A DNA stretch of 64,000 bases from an uncultured Eudoraea sp. (GCA_947258555.1 CAMYJF010000003.1:47487-111486); one strand, 5' to 3'; counted from the stretch's first letter, positions 53,196 through 63,540 are shown. A program made the numbers and translations. Notes: generated from the sequence alone by a model not told the origin.

Positions 53196-55885
53196 TCCAG
53201 ATTTGGCCCCAACCACTTCCTGGCTTCTTCCAAAGGAATTCCTTTTCGGCTGGCATAATCTTTTAGCTGATCTTCCTTGATCTTTCCTAATCCAAAATAT
53301 TTTGATTCCGGGTGGGCAAAATAATAACCACTTACACTTGCGGCCGGCCACATGGCGAGACTTTCGGTAAGTTTCACCCCGATCTTTTTCTCTACATCAA
53401 GGACTTCCCAGATGGTTTGCTTTTCTAAATGGTCTGGGCAGGCGGGATAGCCTGGTGCCGGTCTGATACCGGTGTAGGCTTCTTTTATTAAATCTACATT
53501 ATCCAAATTCTCATTCCCAGCATACCCCCAATGATCTGTACGAACCTCTTTGTGCAAATACTCAGCCGATGCTTCTGCGAGTCGATCTGCCAGGGCTTTG
53601 ATCAAAATAGAATTGTAATCGTCCAGTGCCTCATTGAATTCGGCTGCTTTTTCATCGGCGCCAAAGCCGGCACTCACGCAAAAACAACCCATATAATCCT
53701 GGATGCCACTGGCTTTCGGTGCAATAAAATCTGCCAGGGCAAGATTGGGAACCCCTTCTTTCTTCTTGCCTTGTTGCCTCAAGGTTCTAAAAATGGCTTT
53801 CCCTTCCTCTGTTTTCACCTCAATATCATCTCCTGTTCTATTCGCCTCGAAAAGGCCAAAGATGGCTTTTAGCTGCAACCATTTTTTCCCTGAGATCTTT
53901 TTAAGCATTGCCTGTGCATCAGAAAAAAGTTCTTGTGCCTGTTTCCCTACAATATCATCTTCGAGAATTTTCGGATACCTGCCATGCAGGTCCCAGCTCC
54001 TGAAAAAAGGCGACCAGTCGATATAGGGAATGACCTTCTCAATATCCAGATCGGCTAGTACCTTTACCCCTAATTCTTTAGGTTTTTTAATTTCATTGTC
54101 ACTCCAAGCGAGCTGTAACTTATTAGCCACTGCATTTTTATAGCTTAGATATTCTTTCTTTACCGCCCGAGCTAGAAATTTCTCCCTGAATTTTTCGTAA
54201 TCCGACTTAAGTCCGGCTTTGTACCCTGCCGATTTATCGTCCTTCATTAGTTCTCCCACTACGGTCACGGCTCTGGAAGCATCATTGACATGGACTACTG
54301 TAGAAAGATATTCCGGGTCTATTTTTACGGCCGTATGGGCCTTACTCGTTGTAGCGCCTCCTATGAGGATCGGGATATCGAACTCTTGTCGCTGCATTTC
54401 TTTCGCTAAGAAAACCATCTCGTCTAAAGAAGGTGTTATAAGTCCGCTTAACCCTACCATATCTACCTGCTCTTCTATTGCAGCTGCTAAGATCTTTTCA
54501 GGCGGCACCATGACACCCAGATCTACGATCTCGTAATTATTGCAGGCCAGTACGACACTGACAATATTCTTTCCAATATCATGTACGTCGCCTTTTACCG
54601 TAGCCAACAAGATCTTTCCTGCACTGCCTGAAGCATTACCCGCTTTGGATTCCTCAATAAACGGCGTTAAATGGGCCACGGCTTTTTTCATGACCCGGGC
54701 TGATTTTACCACCTGCGGCAGGAACATTTTTCCACTGCCAAACAGATCCCCGACTACATTCATTCCCGTCATCAGATGCCCTTCAATTACTTCTATAGGT
54801 TGAGCTACAGCCTGGCGGGCTTCTTCTACATCGGCCACTATGTATTTATCAATGCCTTTTACCAAGGCTCGGGTGATCCTGGCTTGCAGCCCTTCCTCGC
54901 GCCATGCCTCGCTGACCTTTTCTTTTATCCTACTTCCCTGAACCGATTCAGCAAAATCCAGCAGACGTTCTGTAGCATCTTCCCTCCTGTTCAATATGAC
55001 ATCTTCCACATGCTCCAGCAGATCTGCGGGGATATCGTCATAGACTTCCAGCATGGCGGGATTAACAATACCAATATTCATACCGGCCTGTATGGCATGG
55101 TAGAGAAAAGCAGAGTGCATGGCTTCACGTACCGTATCATTACCTCGAAAACTAAAGGAGACATTACTCACCCCACCACTCACATTGCAATGTGGAAGGT
55201 TGGTACGTACCCAACGCGTGCCTTCGATAAAATCTACAGCATTGTTCTTATGCTCGTCCATCCCTGTAGCAACAGGAAAAATATTCAGGTCAAATATGAT
55301 ATCCTCTGGTGGAAATTTTACCCTGTTCACCAGGATGTCATAGGAACGTTTGGCGATCTCGACCCTCCTTTCCAGCGAATCTGCTTGTCCTACTTCATCA
55401 AAGGCCATCACGATCACGGCAGCCCCATAACGTCTTATACTTTTCGCTTGCCGAATAAACTCTTCCTCGCCTTCTTTCAGACTGATGGAATTTACCACGC
55501 ATTTCCCTTGAACTACCTGAAGTCCGGCTTCAATGATCTCCCATTTGGAACTGTCTATCATAATGGGAACCCTGGAGATATCCGGTTCTGCCATCAGTAA
55601 ATTCAGGAAACGCACCATGGCTTTTTTGCCGTCGATCAGGCCATCATCCATATTTACATCAATGATCTGGGCACCTCCCTCTACCTGATGCCTGGCAACT
55701 TCAAGGGCTTCTGTAAATTTCTGTTCTTTAATGAGTCGGAGAAATTTCCTGGAACCGGCGACATTCGTACGCTCGCCAACATTGATAAAATTGCTGTCCG
55801 GGCGTACGACTAATGGCTCGAGTCCGCTTAATTTGAGATAGCGTCCGGAGTCTTGTGTTTGTATGTCTGCTACAGACGTGCTCAT
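53183..55885 (-). CDS. metH: Cobalamin-dependent methionine synthase, large part (pterin, B12 and activation domains)
   Basis: 900 residues covering the MetH parts after the homocysteine domain: the pterin-binding barrel (about 20-300, [14 protein letters not shown]), the cap and B12 domain with cobalamin ligand His435 in GDVHDIGKN, and the C-terminal SAM-binding activation domain (about 590-895, with [12 protein letters not shown]). The homocysteine-binding domain is encoded separately by the next gene upstream, with a four-base overlap, a split usual in Flavobacteriia. The C-terminal residues HSS derive from the heptamer array. Confidence 0.95.
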   Translation of the reverse strand: MSTSVADIQTQDSGRYLKLSGLEPLVVRPDSNFINVGERTNVAGSRKFLRLIKEQKFTEALEVARHQVEGGAQIIDVNMDDGLIDGKKAMVRFLNLLMAEPDISRVPIMIDSSKWEIIEAGLQVVQGKCVVNSISLKEGEEEFIRQAKSIRRYGAAVIVMAFDEVGQADSLERRVEIAKRSYDILVNRVKFPPEDIIFDLNIFPVATGMDEHKNNAVDFIEGTRWVRTNLPHCNVSGGVSNVSFSFRGNDTVREAMHSAFLYHAIQAGMNIGIVNPAMLEVYDDIPADLLEHVEDVILNRREDATERLLDFAESVQGSRIKEKVSEAWREEGLQARITRALVKGIDKYIVADVEEARQAVAQPIEVIEGHLMTGMNVVGDLFGSGKMFLPQVVKSARVMKKAVAHLTPFIEESKAGNASGSAGKILLATVKGDVHDIGKNIVSVVLACNNYEIVDLGVMVPPEKILAAAIEEQVDMVGLSGLITPSLDEMVFLAKEMQRQEFDIPILIGGATTSKAHTAVKIDPEYLSTVVHVNDASRAVTVVGELMKDDKSAGYKAGLKSDYEKFREKFLARAVKKEYLSYKNAVANKLQLAWSDNEIKKPKELGVKVLADLDIEKVIPYIDWSPFFRSWDLHGRYPKILEDDIVGKQAQELFSDAQAMLKKISGKKWLQLKAIFGLFEANRTGDDIEVKTEEGKAIFRTLRQQGKKKEGVPNLALADFIAPKASGIQDYMGCFCVSAGFGADEKAAEFNEALDDYNSILIKALADRLAEASAEYLHKEVRTDHWGYAGNENLDNVDLIKEAYTGIRPAPGYPACPDHLEKQTIWEVLDVEKKIGVKLTESLAMWPAASVSGYYFAHPESKYFGLGKIKEDQLKDYASRKGIPLEEARKWLGPNLEHSS

Positions 55886-56883
55886 ACAGTTTGTGTTATA
55901 GGTCTGGGTTGAAACTGAGCCGCTACGTCTGCAATAGCTTTTATATGTTCAGGTGTGGTGCCGCAGCAACCCCCAATGATGTTTATCAATCCTTTTTCCA
56001 GGAATACTTTTATCTGTGCCGCCATTTGTTCCGGTGTTTCATCGTATTCCCCAAAGGCATTAGGCAAGCCAGCGTTCGGATGGGCAGAGATGGCCGAATC
56101 GGTTCTTCTGGCCAGTACCTCCAAATAAGGTTGTAATTGTTTTGCTCCCAAAGCACAATTGAAGCCTACAGACAGTACTGGGATATGGGAAACAGAAATG
56201 AGAAAAGCTTCGGCTGTTTGCCCGGACAAGGTGCGACCCGAGGCATCGGTGATCGTTCCGCTAACCATGATAGGTATATCAATTCCGCGTTCTTCTTTGA
56301 CCTCTTCAATGGCAAAAAGAGCAGCTTTTGCATTGAGGGTGTCAAAAATGGTTTCCACCATAAGGATATCTGCTCCTCCATCCAGTAAGCCCTCCGCCTG
56401 TTCTTTATACGAGGCGCGTAACTCATCAAAACTCACCGCTCGAAATCCGGGATCTTCCACATCGGGGGATAAGCTGGCCGTCTTATTTGTAGGCCCCATG
56501 CTTCCTGCCACAAAACGGGGTTTGTCGGGTGTTGTTTTGGAAATATTGTCTGCAGCTTCCCTGGCTACCCTGGCAGCCGCCAGGTTGATCTCATAGGCCA
56601 GCTCTTCCATTTGATAATCCGCCATGGCAATGCGGGTAGACGAAAAGGTATTTGTTTCAATAATATCTGCCCCTGATTTGAGGTAGGCTTCGTGAACTTT
56701 CCGCAAGGCTTCGGGCTGGGTTATGGAAAGTAAGTCGTTATTTCCCTTGAGGGAAACGGGCCAATCGACAAATCGCTGCCCGCGAAAATCGGCTTCTTCA
56801 AAACCATATTGCTGAAGCATGGTACCCATGGCACCATCCAAAACAAGAATACGATCGCTTATGCTATCAAAAATATTTGCCAT
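55882..56883 (-). CDS. Homocysteine S-methyltransferase part of split methionine synthase
   Basis: Equivalent to the N-terminal barrel of Met[27 protein letters not shown] and [11 protein letters not shown], the last three carrying the zinc-binding cysteines that hold homocysteine. 333 residues from the ATG at 56881-56883 (MANIFDSIS); the longer frame to 56931 would enter the riboswitch expression region. It must work together with the metH product, whose start it overlaps. Confidence 0.92.
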   Translation of the reverse strand: MANIFDSISDRILVLDGAMGTMLQQYGFEEADFRGQRFVDWPVSLKGNNDLLSITQPEALRKVHEAYLKSGADIIETNTFSSTRIAMADYQMEELAYEINLAAARVAREAADNISKTTPDKPRFVAGSMGPTNKTASLSPDVEDPGFRAVSFDELRASYKEQAEGLLDGGADILMVETIFDTLNAKAALFAIEEVKEERGIDIPIMVSGTITDASGRTLSGQTAEAFLISVSHIPVLSVGFNCALGAKQLQPYLEVLARRTDSAISAHPNAGLPNAFGEYDETPEQMAAQIKVFLEKGLINIIGGCCGTTPEHIKAIADVAAQFQPRPITQTV

Positions 56884-56974
56884 TATCCTATGTTTTACCA
56901 AAACGTATCGCCTGAAGCGAAAATGTGACAAGATGTTATCAAAAAATAATGGAAAGTGAGACGACTCACTGATC

Positions 56975-57078
56975 GTTATCTATTCCGCCATGAGTGCGGA
57001 TAGAATGTAGCACCTACTTCAAAGTTGAAGGGTTGCTAAGGTTTCACCGGGTCTAATCCCTCCACCTTTCTTGATAAC
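56975..57078 (-). promoter_or_regulatory. SAM-I (S-box) riboswitch upstream of the split metH operon
   Basis: Minus-strand sequence shows the S-box core: GTTATCAAGA, GGTGGAGGGA, GACCC, GAAACC, TAGCAACC and AGGTGCTA. P1 is closed by GTTATC (57078-57073) and GATAAC (56980-56975); a TCCGC/GCGGA stem fits P4. Downstream, AGTGAG/CTCACT (stem of six) precedes a TTATTTTTT tract and may be the terminator of the switch. When SAM is high, expression of metH and metF should drop. Confidence 0.92.
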
Positions 57079-57103
57079 ATGTCATTCTGGTAATGAACTC
57101 CTG

Positions 57104-57135
57104 CAAAGAAACATTAGATATCACTGTTATCCAAA
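57104..57135 (-). promoter_or_regulatory. Promoter of the metH riboswitch transcript
   Basis: Minus-strand TTTG (57135-57132), 20 bases, then TTTCTTTG (57111-57104), seven of eight to TAnnTTTG. A start site just before the aptamer follows. Confidence 0.5.
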
Positions 57136-57150
57136 TAAAACCGTGCTCAG

Positions 57151-57771
57151 CTATACATGCAGTCCGCACTCCCTGTTTGAAAGGACTTTTGTCGGATCAA
57201 AATATCGATGCTCATTCGGGAGGTTAAATTCTGCCAGGTAGCGATCCAACTCCCGGTCGCTCCATTGGTAAAACGGACACACTTTTACGACCCCATTCTT
57301 ATCTAAGGAAAAAATATCAAGAGAATCACGGAATGCAGTCTGACCTTTACGCAGATTTGTAAACCACAGATCGGGTTGATGGGTTTTCATAGCGCGGCGA
57401 AAAGGTTCCAGTTTTACCTGTTCTGTGAATAGGGTATGTCTAGGGTCTTCAATAGTAGGAATACCCATAATGGCTTCACGGTGTGCCGAGGATTGTTCTG
57501 GCACAAAGGTGTCCAGGTTTAAGTTTAGTAGATCTATTAGAACATCTATATGGCGATAGGTTTCAACCGTGTTATATCCTGTATCGCACCAAATAACCGG
57601 AATATCCGGTTTCACTCGCGTTACTGCATGCAGAATAGCCACTTCATAAGGCCTGAAATTGGTTGTAACTACCGGATTATCGGAATGCTGCAATGCCGAA
57701 TTTATAATGTCCTCTGGCTGGGCATCAGCCAAATTCTTATTTAAATAGTCTAGTTGCTTTTTCTGGATCAT
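57151..57771 (-). CDS. cysH: PAPS/APS reductase family protein
   Basis: Reduces activated sulfate to sulfite. 206 residues, with the PP-loop region reduced to VVTTNFRPYEVAILH, and the C-terminal catalytic motif ECGLHV with Cys202. The paired CC...CxxC iron-sulfur cysteines of APS reductases are absent, which points to a PAPS-type enzyme. The substrate-side REAIMG and DLWFTNLRKGQTAFR are conserved. Lies downstream of the Rrf2 regulator in the sulfur operon. Confidence 0.85.
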   Translation of the reverse strand: MIQKKQLDYLNKNLADAQPEDIINSALQHSDNPVVTTNFRPYEVAILHAVTRVKPDIPVIWCDTGYNTVETYRHIDVLIDLLNLNLDTFVPEQSSAHREAIMGIPTIEDPRHTLFTEQVKLEPFRRAMKTHQPDLWFTNLRKGQTAFRDSLDIFSLDKNGVVKVCPFYQWSDRELDRYLAEFNLPNEHRYFDPTKVLSNRECGLHV

Positions 57772-57845
57772 AACTACACTTTATTTATCCTATAGGTTAA
57801 CTAGGAAATGCAAATCTACTATAATAATTGAATAATCAAAGGATT

Positions 57846-58271
57846 TTATTCCGGGACTGTAATGCGGATGATATCCGCCAGGGTATGGTTTCTGTAGACT
57901 TCCAGTGCGCTATCGCGAACCTGGATCATCAGATGATGTACGGAACATGTGGCCTCATCCGGACAGTCGTCACAGGTTTCGTAATAGTTAAGACTTACGC
58001 AGGGCACCATGGCGATTGGCCCTTCCAGTATTCGCATTACAGCCGTCATTGGGATCTCTGACGCAGGCCGAATCATATAATAGCCCCCGCCCTTCCCCTT
58101 TTTAGAGCCTAAAAAACCATTCTTCTTTAAGGTGAGTAGAATACTTTCGAGGAATTTGCGTGAAATGTTTTCGGCTGTGGCGATCTCCTGTATTTGAATG
58201 GGAGCGCTTTCTTCATGTCGCGCAAGGTAAGTCAGCGCTTTTAGTCCATACTTCGTCTTCTTAGAAAGCAT
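57846..58271 (-). CDS. Rrf2-family transcriptional regulator
   Basis: 141 residues: winged HTH (KTKYGLKALTYLARHE, IATAENISRKFLESIL, SKKGKGGGYYMIRP) and a cysteine group Cys91, Cys100, Cys103, Cys109 in the position where IscR, NsrR and related proteins bind an iron-sulfur cluster. The position between the methionine and sulfate-reduction genes suggests control of sulfur assimilation or cysteine state. Same strand as its neighbours, 38 bases after the metZ stop. Confidence 0.88.
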   Translation of the reverse strand: MLSKKTKYGLKALTYLARHEESAPIQIQEIATAENISRKFLESILLTLKKNGFLGSKKGKGGGYYMIRPASEIPMTAVMRILEGPIAMVPCVSLNYYETCDDCPDEATCSVHHLMIQVRDSALEVYRNHTLADIIRITVPE

Positions 58272-58309
58272 GGCACTAAGATATCCTTTTTTTGGCGAGT
58301 TTCTTTAGT

Positions 58310-59479
58310 TCACGCCTTTAATGCCTGGTCGATATCTGCGATAATATCATCCACATATTCCAGGCCAACCGAAATTCGAACCAAACCGTCTGTGATCCCG
58401 GATTCTGCCCGGTCTTCCGGACTTAACTTGCTGTGGGTAGTAGAGGCCGGATGAGTGACAATTGTACGCGTATCCCCCAGGTTAGCCGAAAGCGAAAGCC
58501 ACTCAATACTATCAAAAAACTTCCTGCCCGCTTCTAATCCGCCTTTTACGTCAAATGCCACGACAGAACCCCCGGATTTCATTTGTTTTATGGCTATTTC
58601 CTGTGCCGGATGTGAATCCAAAAACGGATATTTAACCCTATTCACTTTCTCATGCGATTCAAGGAATTCCGCTACGGCTAGTGCATTTTCACAATGTTTA
58701 TCGACGCGTACAGCAAGTGTTTCCAGGCTTTTAGACAAGACCCAGGCATTGAATGGTGAAAGGGCCGGACCGGTGATACGCGCAAATCGATAGATCGTTT
58801 CGACCAGGTCGGCACTGCCAACTGTGATGCCGGCCAATACGCGACCCTGACCATCCATAAGTTTTGTCCCGGAATGAATAACCAGGTCTGCCCCAAATTT
58901 GATCGGTTGCTGCAGATAAGGAGTCGCAAAACAGTTGTCTATTAGCAACAAACAATTGTGCGCTTTGGCCAATTCTCCCAAGCGTTTCAGATCGAGGATA
59001 TCCACTGCTGGATTGGTTGGCGACTCGGCATAAATGATCTTTGTATTAGGTTGGATCAGGTCTGGAATAGACTCGATCTCATCTATTTTAAAATAAGAGT
59101 GACTAATATTCCATTTTGGAAAAATCTGGGTGAACAGGGTGTGAGTAGATCCAAAGACACTGCGACAGGATACGACATGATCTCCGCTTTCCAACAAAGC
59201 CGCAAAAGTGGAGAACACCGCTGCCATACCAGAGGCAAAGGCGAAACCGGCCTCGGCCCCTTCCATCTGGCATACCTTTTCTATAAACTCCGATGTGTTG
59301 GGGTTGGAATAGCGGGAGTAGATATTCCTATCCTTCTCCTCGGCAAAAGAAGCACGCATATCTTCGGCATCTTCAAAAACATAGCTAGAAGTCAGATACA
59401 TCGGATTTGAATGCTCCAAAAATTGGGTCCTTGGTATTTGGGTACGAATAGCTTTAGTCCGAATATTTTTCTCACTCAT
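58310..59479 (-). CDS. metZ: O-succinyl/acetylhomoserine sulfhydrylase (MetZ-type trans-sulfuration enzyme)
   Basis: 389 residues, Cys/Met-metabolism PLP enzyme with Lys206 in HSGTKLMDGQGR; the DGQGR after the lysine is typical of MetZ. YSRYSNPNTSEFIEKV and PASTTHSKLSPEDR are conserved. It should make homocysteine from activated homoserine and sulfide. The start overlaps the end of the metX-like gene by eight bases. It stands beside a second sulfhydrylase, metY. Confidence 0.88.
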   Translation of the reverse strand: MSEKNIRTKAIRTQIPRTQFLEHSNPMYLTSSYVFEDAEDMRASFAEEKDRNIYSRYSNPNTSEFIEKVCQMEGAEAGFAFASGMAAVFSTFAALLESGDHVVSCRSVFGSTHTLFTQIFPKWNISHSYFKIDEIESIPDLIQPNTKIIYAESPTNPAVDILDLKRLGELAKAHNCLLLIDNCFATPYLQQPIKFGADLVIHSGTKLMDGQGRVLAGITVGSADLVETIYRFARITGPALSPFNAWVLSKSLETLAVRVDKHCENALAVAEFLESHEKVNRVKYPFLDSHPAQEIAIKQMKSGGSVVAFDVKGGLEAGRKFFDSIEWLSLSANLGDTRTIVTHPASTTHSKLSPEDRAESGITDGLVRISVGLEYVDDIIADIDQALKA

Positions 59480-60407
59480 GATCTAGTGTGTTGATTTTTC
59501 TCCCGGGAGTTTTCCGAGGCTTTTTAAAAAGCAGATACAGTAACTCCGCCAATTGTTCAAATTCGATCAGGAAGGAGTCATGTCCGTACTTTGAATTGAT
59601 CTCACCATAGGTGACGACACAATTGGCATTGGTCAATTCATTAAACGTTTCCCTATTCTCTTTTATCGTAAAAAAGAGATCAGAATTCACTCCGATAATA
59701 TGGATATTGATCTTGCTGTTCTTGATGGCCTCAAAACCTTCAGGCCCATCCCTGGCGATATCTATCGTTTTCAGCAGTTGATTATTCAACTTATAGGCCT
59801 TCAGGCTAAAACGATCCCTGAGTTTATTGCCATGATGCAGCAACCAGCTCTCTACATTAAAAATACCAAGGTCCTCATTGACCGTGCGAACCGGATCCTT
59901 TGAATTGTTCAAGATCTGTTCCTGTACCCGGCAATTGGCAATAAGCCAGTCTGTAGACCGCCAGTCTGCTGCAATGGGTATGAGATGTTCGGTTATTTCC
60001 GGGTTTAATGCGGCCATTTCCCAGCCGATACCTCCCCCCAATGAGCCTCCTATGATAGCAAATACCTGGGATATTCCCAAAGCCTCTAATCCCTTAAGAA
60101 ATATTCGCGCTGTATCCTGTGCCACAAAATCCAGATAATTCTCAATGTAAGTCCCATCATATCCATTTCCCGGAATATTAAAGGCCAGCACTGTATAGTG
60201 ATCCGTATTGATGCACTTGCCTTTACCGATGAGCGCAGTCCACCATCCATGCTCACCGGCAACATTAGAGTTACCGGTGAGGGCATGGTTCACTAGAATG
60301 ATCGGTGCGGTATGTAAGGCCCGGCCAAACACCTCATAGGTTAGAGGTAAATGATACCGTGCCCCGCTTCTAGTAATAATGGGATCTATTTGAACTTGTT
60401 TCAGCAT
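59472..60407 (-). CDS. metX: Homoserine O-acyltransferase-like alpha/beta hydrolase
   Basis: Activates homoserine by O-acetylation (or succinylation) for sulfhydrylation. 311 residues from the ATG at 60405-60407; an earlier TTG at 60416 is less likely. HALTGNSNV oxyanion block, nucleophile Ser122 in GGSLGGG, Asp in NSDLFF and His in YGHDSFL complete the MetX triad. Shorter than most MetX proteins (about 350), the lid region being reduced. Nine bases separate the longer frame from metY. Confidence 0.87.
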   Translation of the reverse strand: MLKQVQIDPIITRSGARYHLPLTYEVFGRALHTAPIILVNHALTGNSNVAGEHGWWTALIGKGKCINTDHYTVLAFNIPGNGYDGTYIENYLDFVAQDTARIFLKGLEALGISQVFAIIGGSLGGGIGWEMAALNPEITEHLIPIAADWRSTDWLIANCRVQEQILNNSKDPVRTVNEDLGIFNVESWLLHHGNKLRDRFSLKAYKLNNQLLKTIDIARDGPEGFEAIKNSKINIHIIGVNSDLFFTIKENRETFNELTNANCVVTYGEINSKYGHDSFLIEFEQLAELLYLLFKKPRKTPGRKINTLDHE

Positions 60408-60424
60408 GCTATTCAAAATTTAGA

Positions 60425-61717
60425 CTATGCAGTCACTTTCTGTTCTATGGTTTTGAAAGCCTGGACCAAATCATTTTTGAGATCTTCCAGGTTTTCCAAT
60501 CCCAGTGACAGACGGATCAGATCTTTACTTACCCCGGTTTCCAATTGCGCATCATCACTTAATTGCTGATGCGTTGTACTGGCCGGATGGATAATTAGGG
60601 ATTTGGTGTCGCCAATATTCGCCAGTAAAGAAAACAATTGTGTTTCATCGGCTATTTTCTTTGCTGAATCAAATCCTCCTTTCACCCCAAAAGTGACCAG
60701 GCTGCTTTGCCCGTTCGGTAAATACTTTTGAACCAGGTCATAGAAAGGCGAGGTTGTGAGTCCGGGATAATTTACCCAGGTCACTTCTTCCCTTGCTGCC
60801 AGCCATTTAGCTAATTCCAAGGCATTTTCGCTTTGCTTCTTTATCCGCACTTCAAGTGTTTCGAGTCCCTGGAGGATCTGAAACGCATTAAACGGACTCA
60901 GACAAGCCCCGTGATCGCGCAAACCTTCAACCCGCACTTTGGCTATATATGCAGCCGGACCTAATGCTTCATGATATACTAAACCATGGTAGCCTGGTGA
61001 AGGTTCCGTGAACTCCGGAAACTTACCATTAGCCCAGTCAAAAGTACCTGCATCGATGATTGCGCCTCCCAATGCTGTGCCATTGCCATTGATATATTTT
61101 GTCAAGGAATGAATTACAATATTTGCCCCGTACTCAATAGGATTCAATAAGGCAGGAGAAGCCACTGTGTTATCAACAATAAAAGGCACGCGCGCTTTCT
61201 TTGCCTGGGCCGAAATTGCCTCAAGATCGAGCACATCCAGTTTAGGATTACCGAGAGATTCCACAAAAATGGCCCGTGTATTCTGCTGTACGGCCTTGCT
61301 GAAGTTTTCCGGATCTGATGGATCGACAAATGTGGTCGTAATCCCTAAACGCGGTAATGTGACATTCAGCAAATTATACGTGCCCCCATAAAGGCTGTTC
61401 GAGGAGACTATATGATCTCCACTTCGGAGTAGTACCAGCAAGGCGGTGTTTAACGCCGCTGTACCAGAAGATGTGACTACTGAGGCTATACCTCCTTCTA
61501 AGGCAGCCAGTCGTTGTTCCAGGATATCATTTGTCGGATTATTGATCCGCGTATAGATATTCCCAAATTCGGCCAAGGAAAATAAATTGGCCGCATGATC
61601 GGAATTGTCAAAGACATATGCCGTACTCTGGTAAATAGGAATGGCACGGGTTCCTCCGTGCTTTTTCGTGTCGTGACCTGCATGCAATGCCTGGGTCGAG
61701 AATTTTTGATCGCTCAT
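60425..61717 (-). CDS. metY: O-acetylhomoserine sulfhydrylase
   Basis: 430-residue PLP enzyme that makes homocysteine from O-acetylhomoserine and sulfide. Lys207 in HSLTKYINGNG, and the long insertion from WANGKFPEFTEPSPGYHGL that separates MetY from MetZ/MetB. First gene behind the SAM riboswitch at 61832-61950, so directly under SAM control. Confidence 0.94.
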   Translation of the reverse strand: MSDQKFSTQALHAGHDTKKHGGTRAIPIYQSTAYVFDNSDHAANLFSLAEFGNIYTRINNPTNDILEQRLAALEGGIASVVTSSGTAALNTALLVLLRSGDHIVSSNSLYGGTYNLLNVTLPRLGITTTFVDPSDPENFSKAVQQNTRAIFVESLGNPKLDVLDLEAISAQAKKARVPFIVDNTVASPALLNPIEYGANIVIHSLTKYINGNGTALGGAIIDAGTFDWANGKFPEFTEPSPGYHGLVYHEALGPAAYIAKVRVEGLRDHGACLSPFNAFQILQGLETLEVRIKKQSENALELAKWLAAREEVTWVNYPGLTTSPFYDLVQKYLPNGQSSLVTFGVKGGFDSAKKIADETQLFSLLANIGDTKSLIIHPASTTHQQLSDDAQLETGVSKDLIRLSLGLENLEDLKNDLVQAFKTIEQKVTA

Positions 61718-61831
61718 GATTTTAAATTTTTTATTTAATTAGTATTCAATAAAAAATCCAAACCCACCGGGTTTTACCGGTTTCGAAATCAAAAAGTTAA
61801 AAAGAAGAAAAAGCTACATATAGTAACTGTT

Positions 61832-61950
61832 GTTATCTCCCCACACTGTTTTCAATAAACGTGTGGTTAGAATTTAGCACCTTCTTGGCAAAAGTGGCCA
61901 AGGGTTGCTAAGGCTTCATAGGGTCTAATCCCTCCACCTTTCTTGATAAC
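61832..61950 (-). promoter_or_regulatory. SAM-I (S-box) riboswitch upstream of metY
   Basis: Same aptamer core as the copy at 56975-57078: GTTATCAAGA, GGTGGAGGGA, GACCC, GAAGCC, TAGCAACC and AGGTGCTAAATT. P1 pairs GTTATC (61950-61945) with GATAAC (61837-61832); P3 is GGCCACTTTTGCC-like and P4 is CCACAC/GTGTGG. The aptamer lies 115 bases before the metY start. No clear terminator hairpin was seen after it, so control may act on translation or on a structure I did not resolve. Confidence 0.93.
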
Positions 61951-61980
61951 TATTCAATACGTGTTTGAACTTTGAGTCAA

Positions 61981-61988
61981 CAAATATA
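61981..61988 (-). promoter_or_regulatory. -7 box (TATATTTG) of the metY operon
   Basis: Perfect TAnnTTTG on the minus strand, starting ten bases after the metK stop and 31 bases before the aptamer, so metY has its own promoter. Confidence 0.6.
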
Positions 61989-61997
61989 GGCAGTTCT

Positions 61998-63254
61998 TTA
62001 TAAATTAAATGCCTGTTTAACAGCGTCTACGGAGTCGAGTTTTTCCCATGTAAAAAGCTCTACTTCTTTTTCGATCCTGCCATTATAAGGCGATTCAAAT
62101 ATTTTAGTAACCTTCCTGGGTTCTTTGCCCATATGGCCATAGGCCGCCGTCTCCCTATATATTGGCTGTCGTAATTTTAAACGGGTTTCAATAGCAAACG
62201 GCCGCATATCAAAGAGCTCCGCAACTTTCCTGGCGATCTCACCGTCACTCATGTCCACCTTGGCTGTCCCATAGGTCTCAACATTTATAGAGGTAGGCTC
62301 CACTACCCCAATGGCATAACTTACCTGGACAAGGATCTCGCTGGCCACTCCGGCTGCCACCAGGTTTTTAGCTGCATGGCGTGCTGCATATGCAGCAGAC
62401 CTGTCTACTTTGCTCGGGTCTTTCCCACTGAATGCACCTCCTCCATGGGCACCTTTGCCCCCGTATGTATCTACAATGATCTTCCGACCGGTAAGGCCGG
62501 TATCTCCATGAGGACCACCGATCACAAACTTGCCTGTAGGGTTGATATGATATTTGATATCCTCATCAAACAATTCCTGTATGTTTTCAGGAAGTTGGGC
62601 AACGACCCTGGGTATTAATATTTTCTGTATATCAAATTGGATCTTTTCCAGCATGGCATCATCACTGGCAGCAAAATCATCGTGTTGAGTTGAAACCACA
62701 ATAGTATCAATGCGTTGAGGCACATTCTCTTCAGAATACTCCAGTGTAACCTGGGCTTTTGCATCCGGGCGCAGATAGGGTATCTGGTCATTTTCTTTTC
62801 GAATAGCAGCCAATTCCTGAAGTATGCGATGGGAAATATCCAGAGCCAGCGGCATGTAGTTTTCTGTTTCGTTCGTAGCGTAGCCGAACATCATTCCCTG
62901 GTCTCCTGCACCTTGTTCTTCCTTATTCCCACGATCTACTCCCTGATTGATTTCGGGAGACTGTTCATGGATAAGTGAGATCACCCCACAGGATTCCCCG
63001 CTAAACTGATATTCCCCTTTAGTATAGCCGATCTCATTGATCACATTGCGGGCGATCTGTTGCAGATCCACATAGGTATTACTCTTGACTTCCCCTGCCA
63101 GGATCACCTGTCCTGTCGTGACCATAGTCTCACAGGCCACTTTACTTTCAGCATCAAAAGCCAAAAAATTATCCAGTAAGGCATCACTGATCTGATCTGC
63201 GATCTTATCCGGATGTCCTTCGCTAACAGATTCGGATGTAAATAAATATGACAT
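61998..63254 (-). CDS. metK: S-adenosylmethionine synthetase
   Basis: Makes SAM from methionine and ATP. 418 residues with [45 protein letters not shown] and [19 protein letters not shown]. It lies upstream of the riboswitch-controlled met genes, and no S-box is found in its own leader, only a perfect palindrome. Confidence 0.97.
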   Translation of the reverse strand: MSYLFTSESVSEGHPDKIADQISDALLDNFLAFDAESKVACETMVTTGQVILAGEVKSNTYVDLQQIARNVINEIGYTKGEYQFSGESCGVISLIHEQSPEINQGVDRGNKEEQGAGDQGMMFGYATNETENYMPLALDISHRILQELAAIRKENDQIPYLRPDAKAQVTLEYSEENVPQRIDTIVVSTQHDDFAASDDAMLEKIQFDIQKILIPRVVAQLPENIQELFDEDIKYHINPTGKFVIGGPHGDTGLTGRKIIVDTYGGKGAHGGGAFSGKDPSKVDRSAAYAARHAAKNLVAAGVASEILVQVSYAIGVVEPTSINVETYGTAKVDMSDGEIARKVAELFDMRPFAIETRLKLRQPIYRETAAYGHMGKEPRKVTKIFESPYNGRIEKEVELFTWEKLDSVDAVKQAFNL

Positions 63255-63329
63255 ATGAACTAGGTTGCGGGATGAATTTGGAATTGCGGTTAAAACAAGA
63301 TCAATGAAGATACTGCTTTAGCATTTTTT

Positions 63330-63348
63330 GTAAACCGTTTCGGTTTAC
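63330..63348. repeat. Perfect palindrome in the metK leader
   Basis: GTAAACCG-TTT-CGGTTTAC, eight-base arms around three bases, 76 bases before the metK ATG. No T-run follows on the minus strand, so it is not a terminator of metK; it could be an operator or an mRNA hairpin. Confidence 0.7.
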
Positions 63349-63377
63349 CTGAGGTTGCAATCAGTCAAATCCTTCCT

Positions 63378-63398
63378 CAAATATAGGAGTCAAAGATA
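63378..63398 (-). promoter_or_regulatory. Two tandem -7 boxes for metK
   Basis: Minus strand TATCTTTG (63398-63391) and TATATTTG (63385-63378), both perfect TAnnTTTG and 13 bases apart. Either would place the palindrome inside the metK leader. The -33 elements are unclear. Confidence 0.5.
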
Positions 63399-63540
63399 CA
63401 AATTCAGGAATGATTTATAAATTTTCTTATAAGTGCCACAACTCTCTTTCCTTTCCCCTTATTTTTTTTCTCGGGTTGGGAATCCTTTGTATATTGTGTC
63501 CTGCTTAAAATTTAGCACTAACCATAAAATAATTGACCTA

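Noticed and set aside
54776..55600. A 274-codon open frame on the plus strand
   Set aside because: It is wholly antisense to metH, which has continuous MetH motifs; the translation is unlike any protein and rich in residues produced by reading metH backwards.
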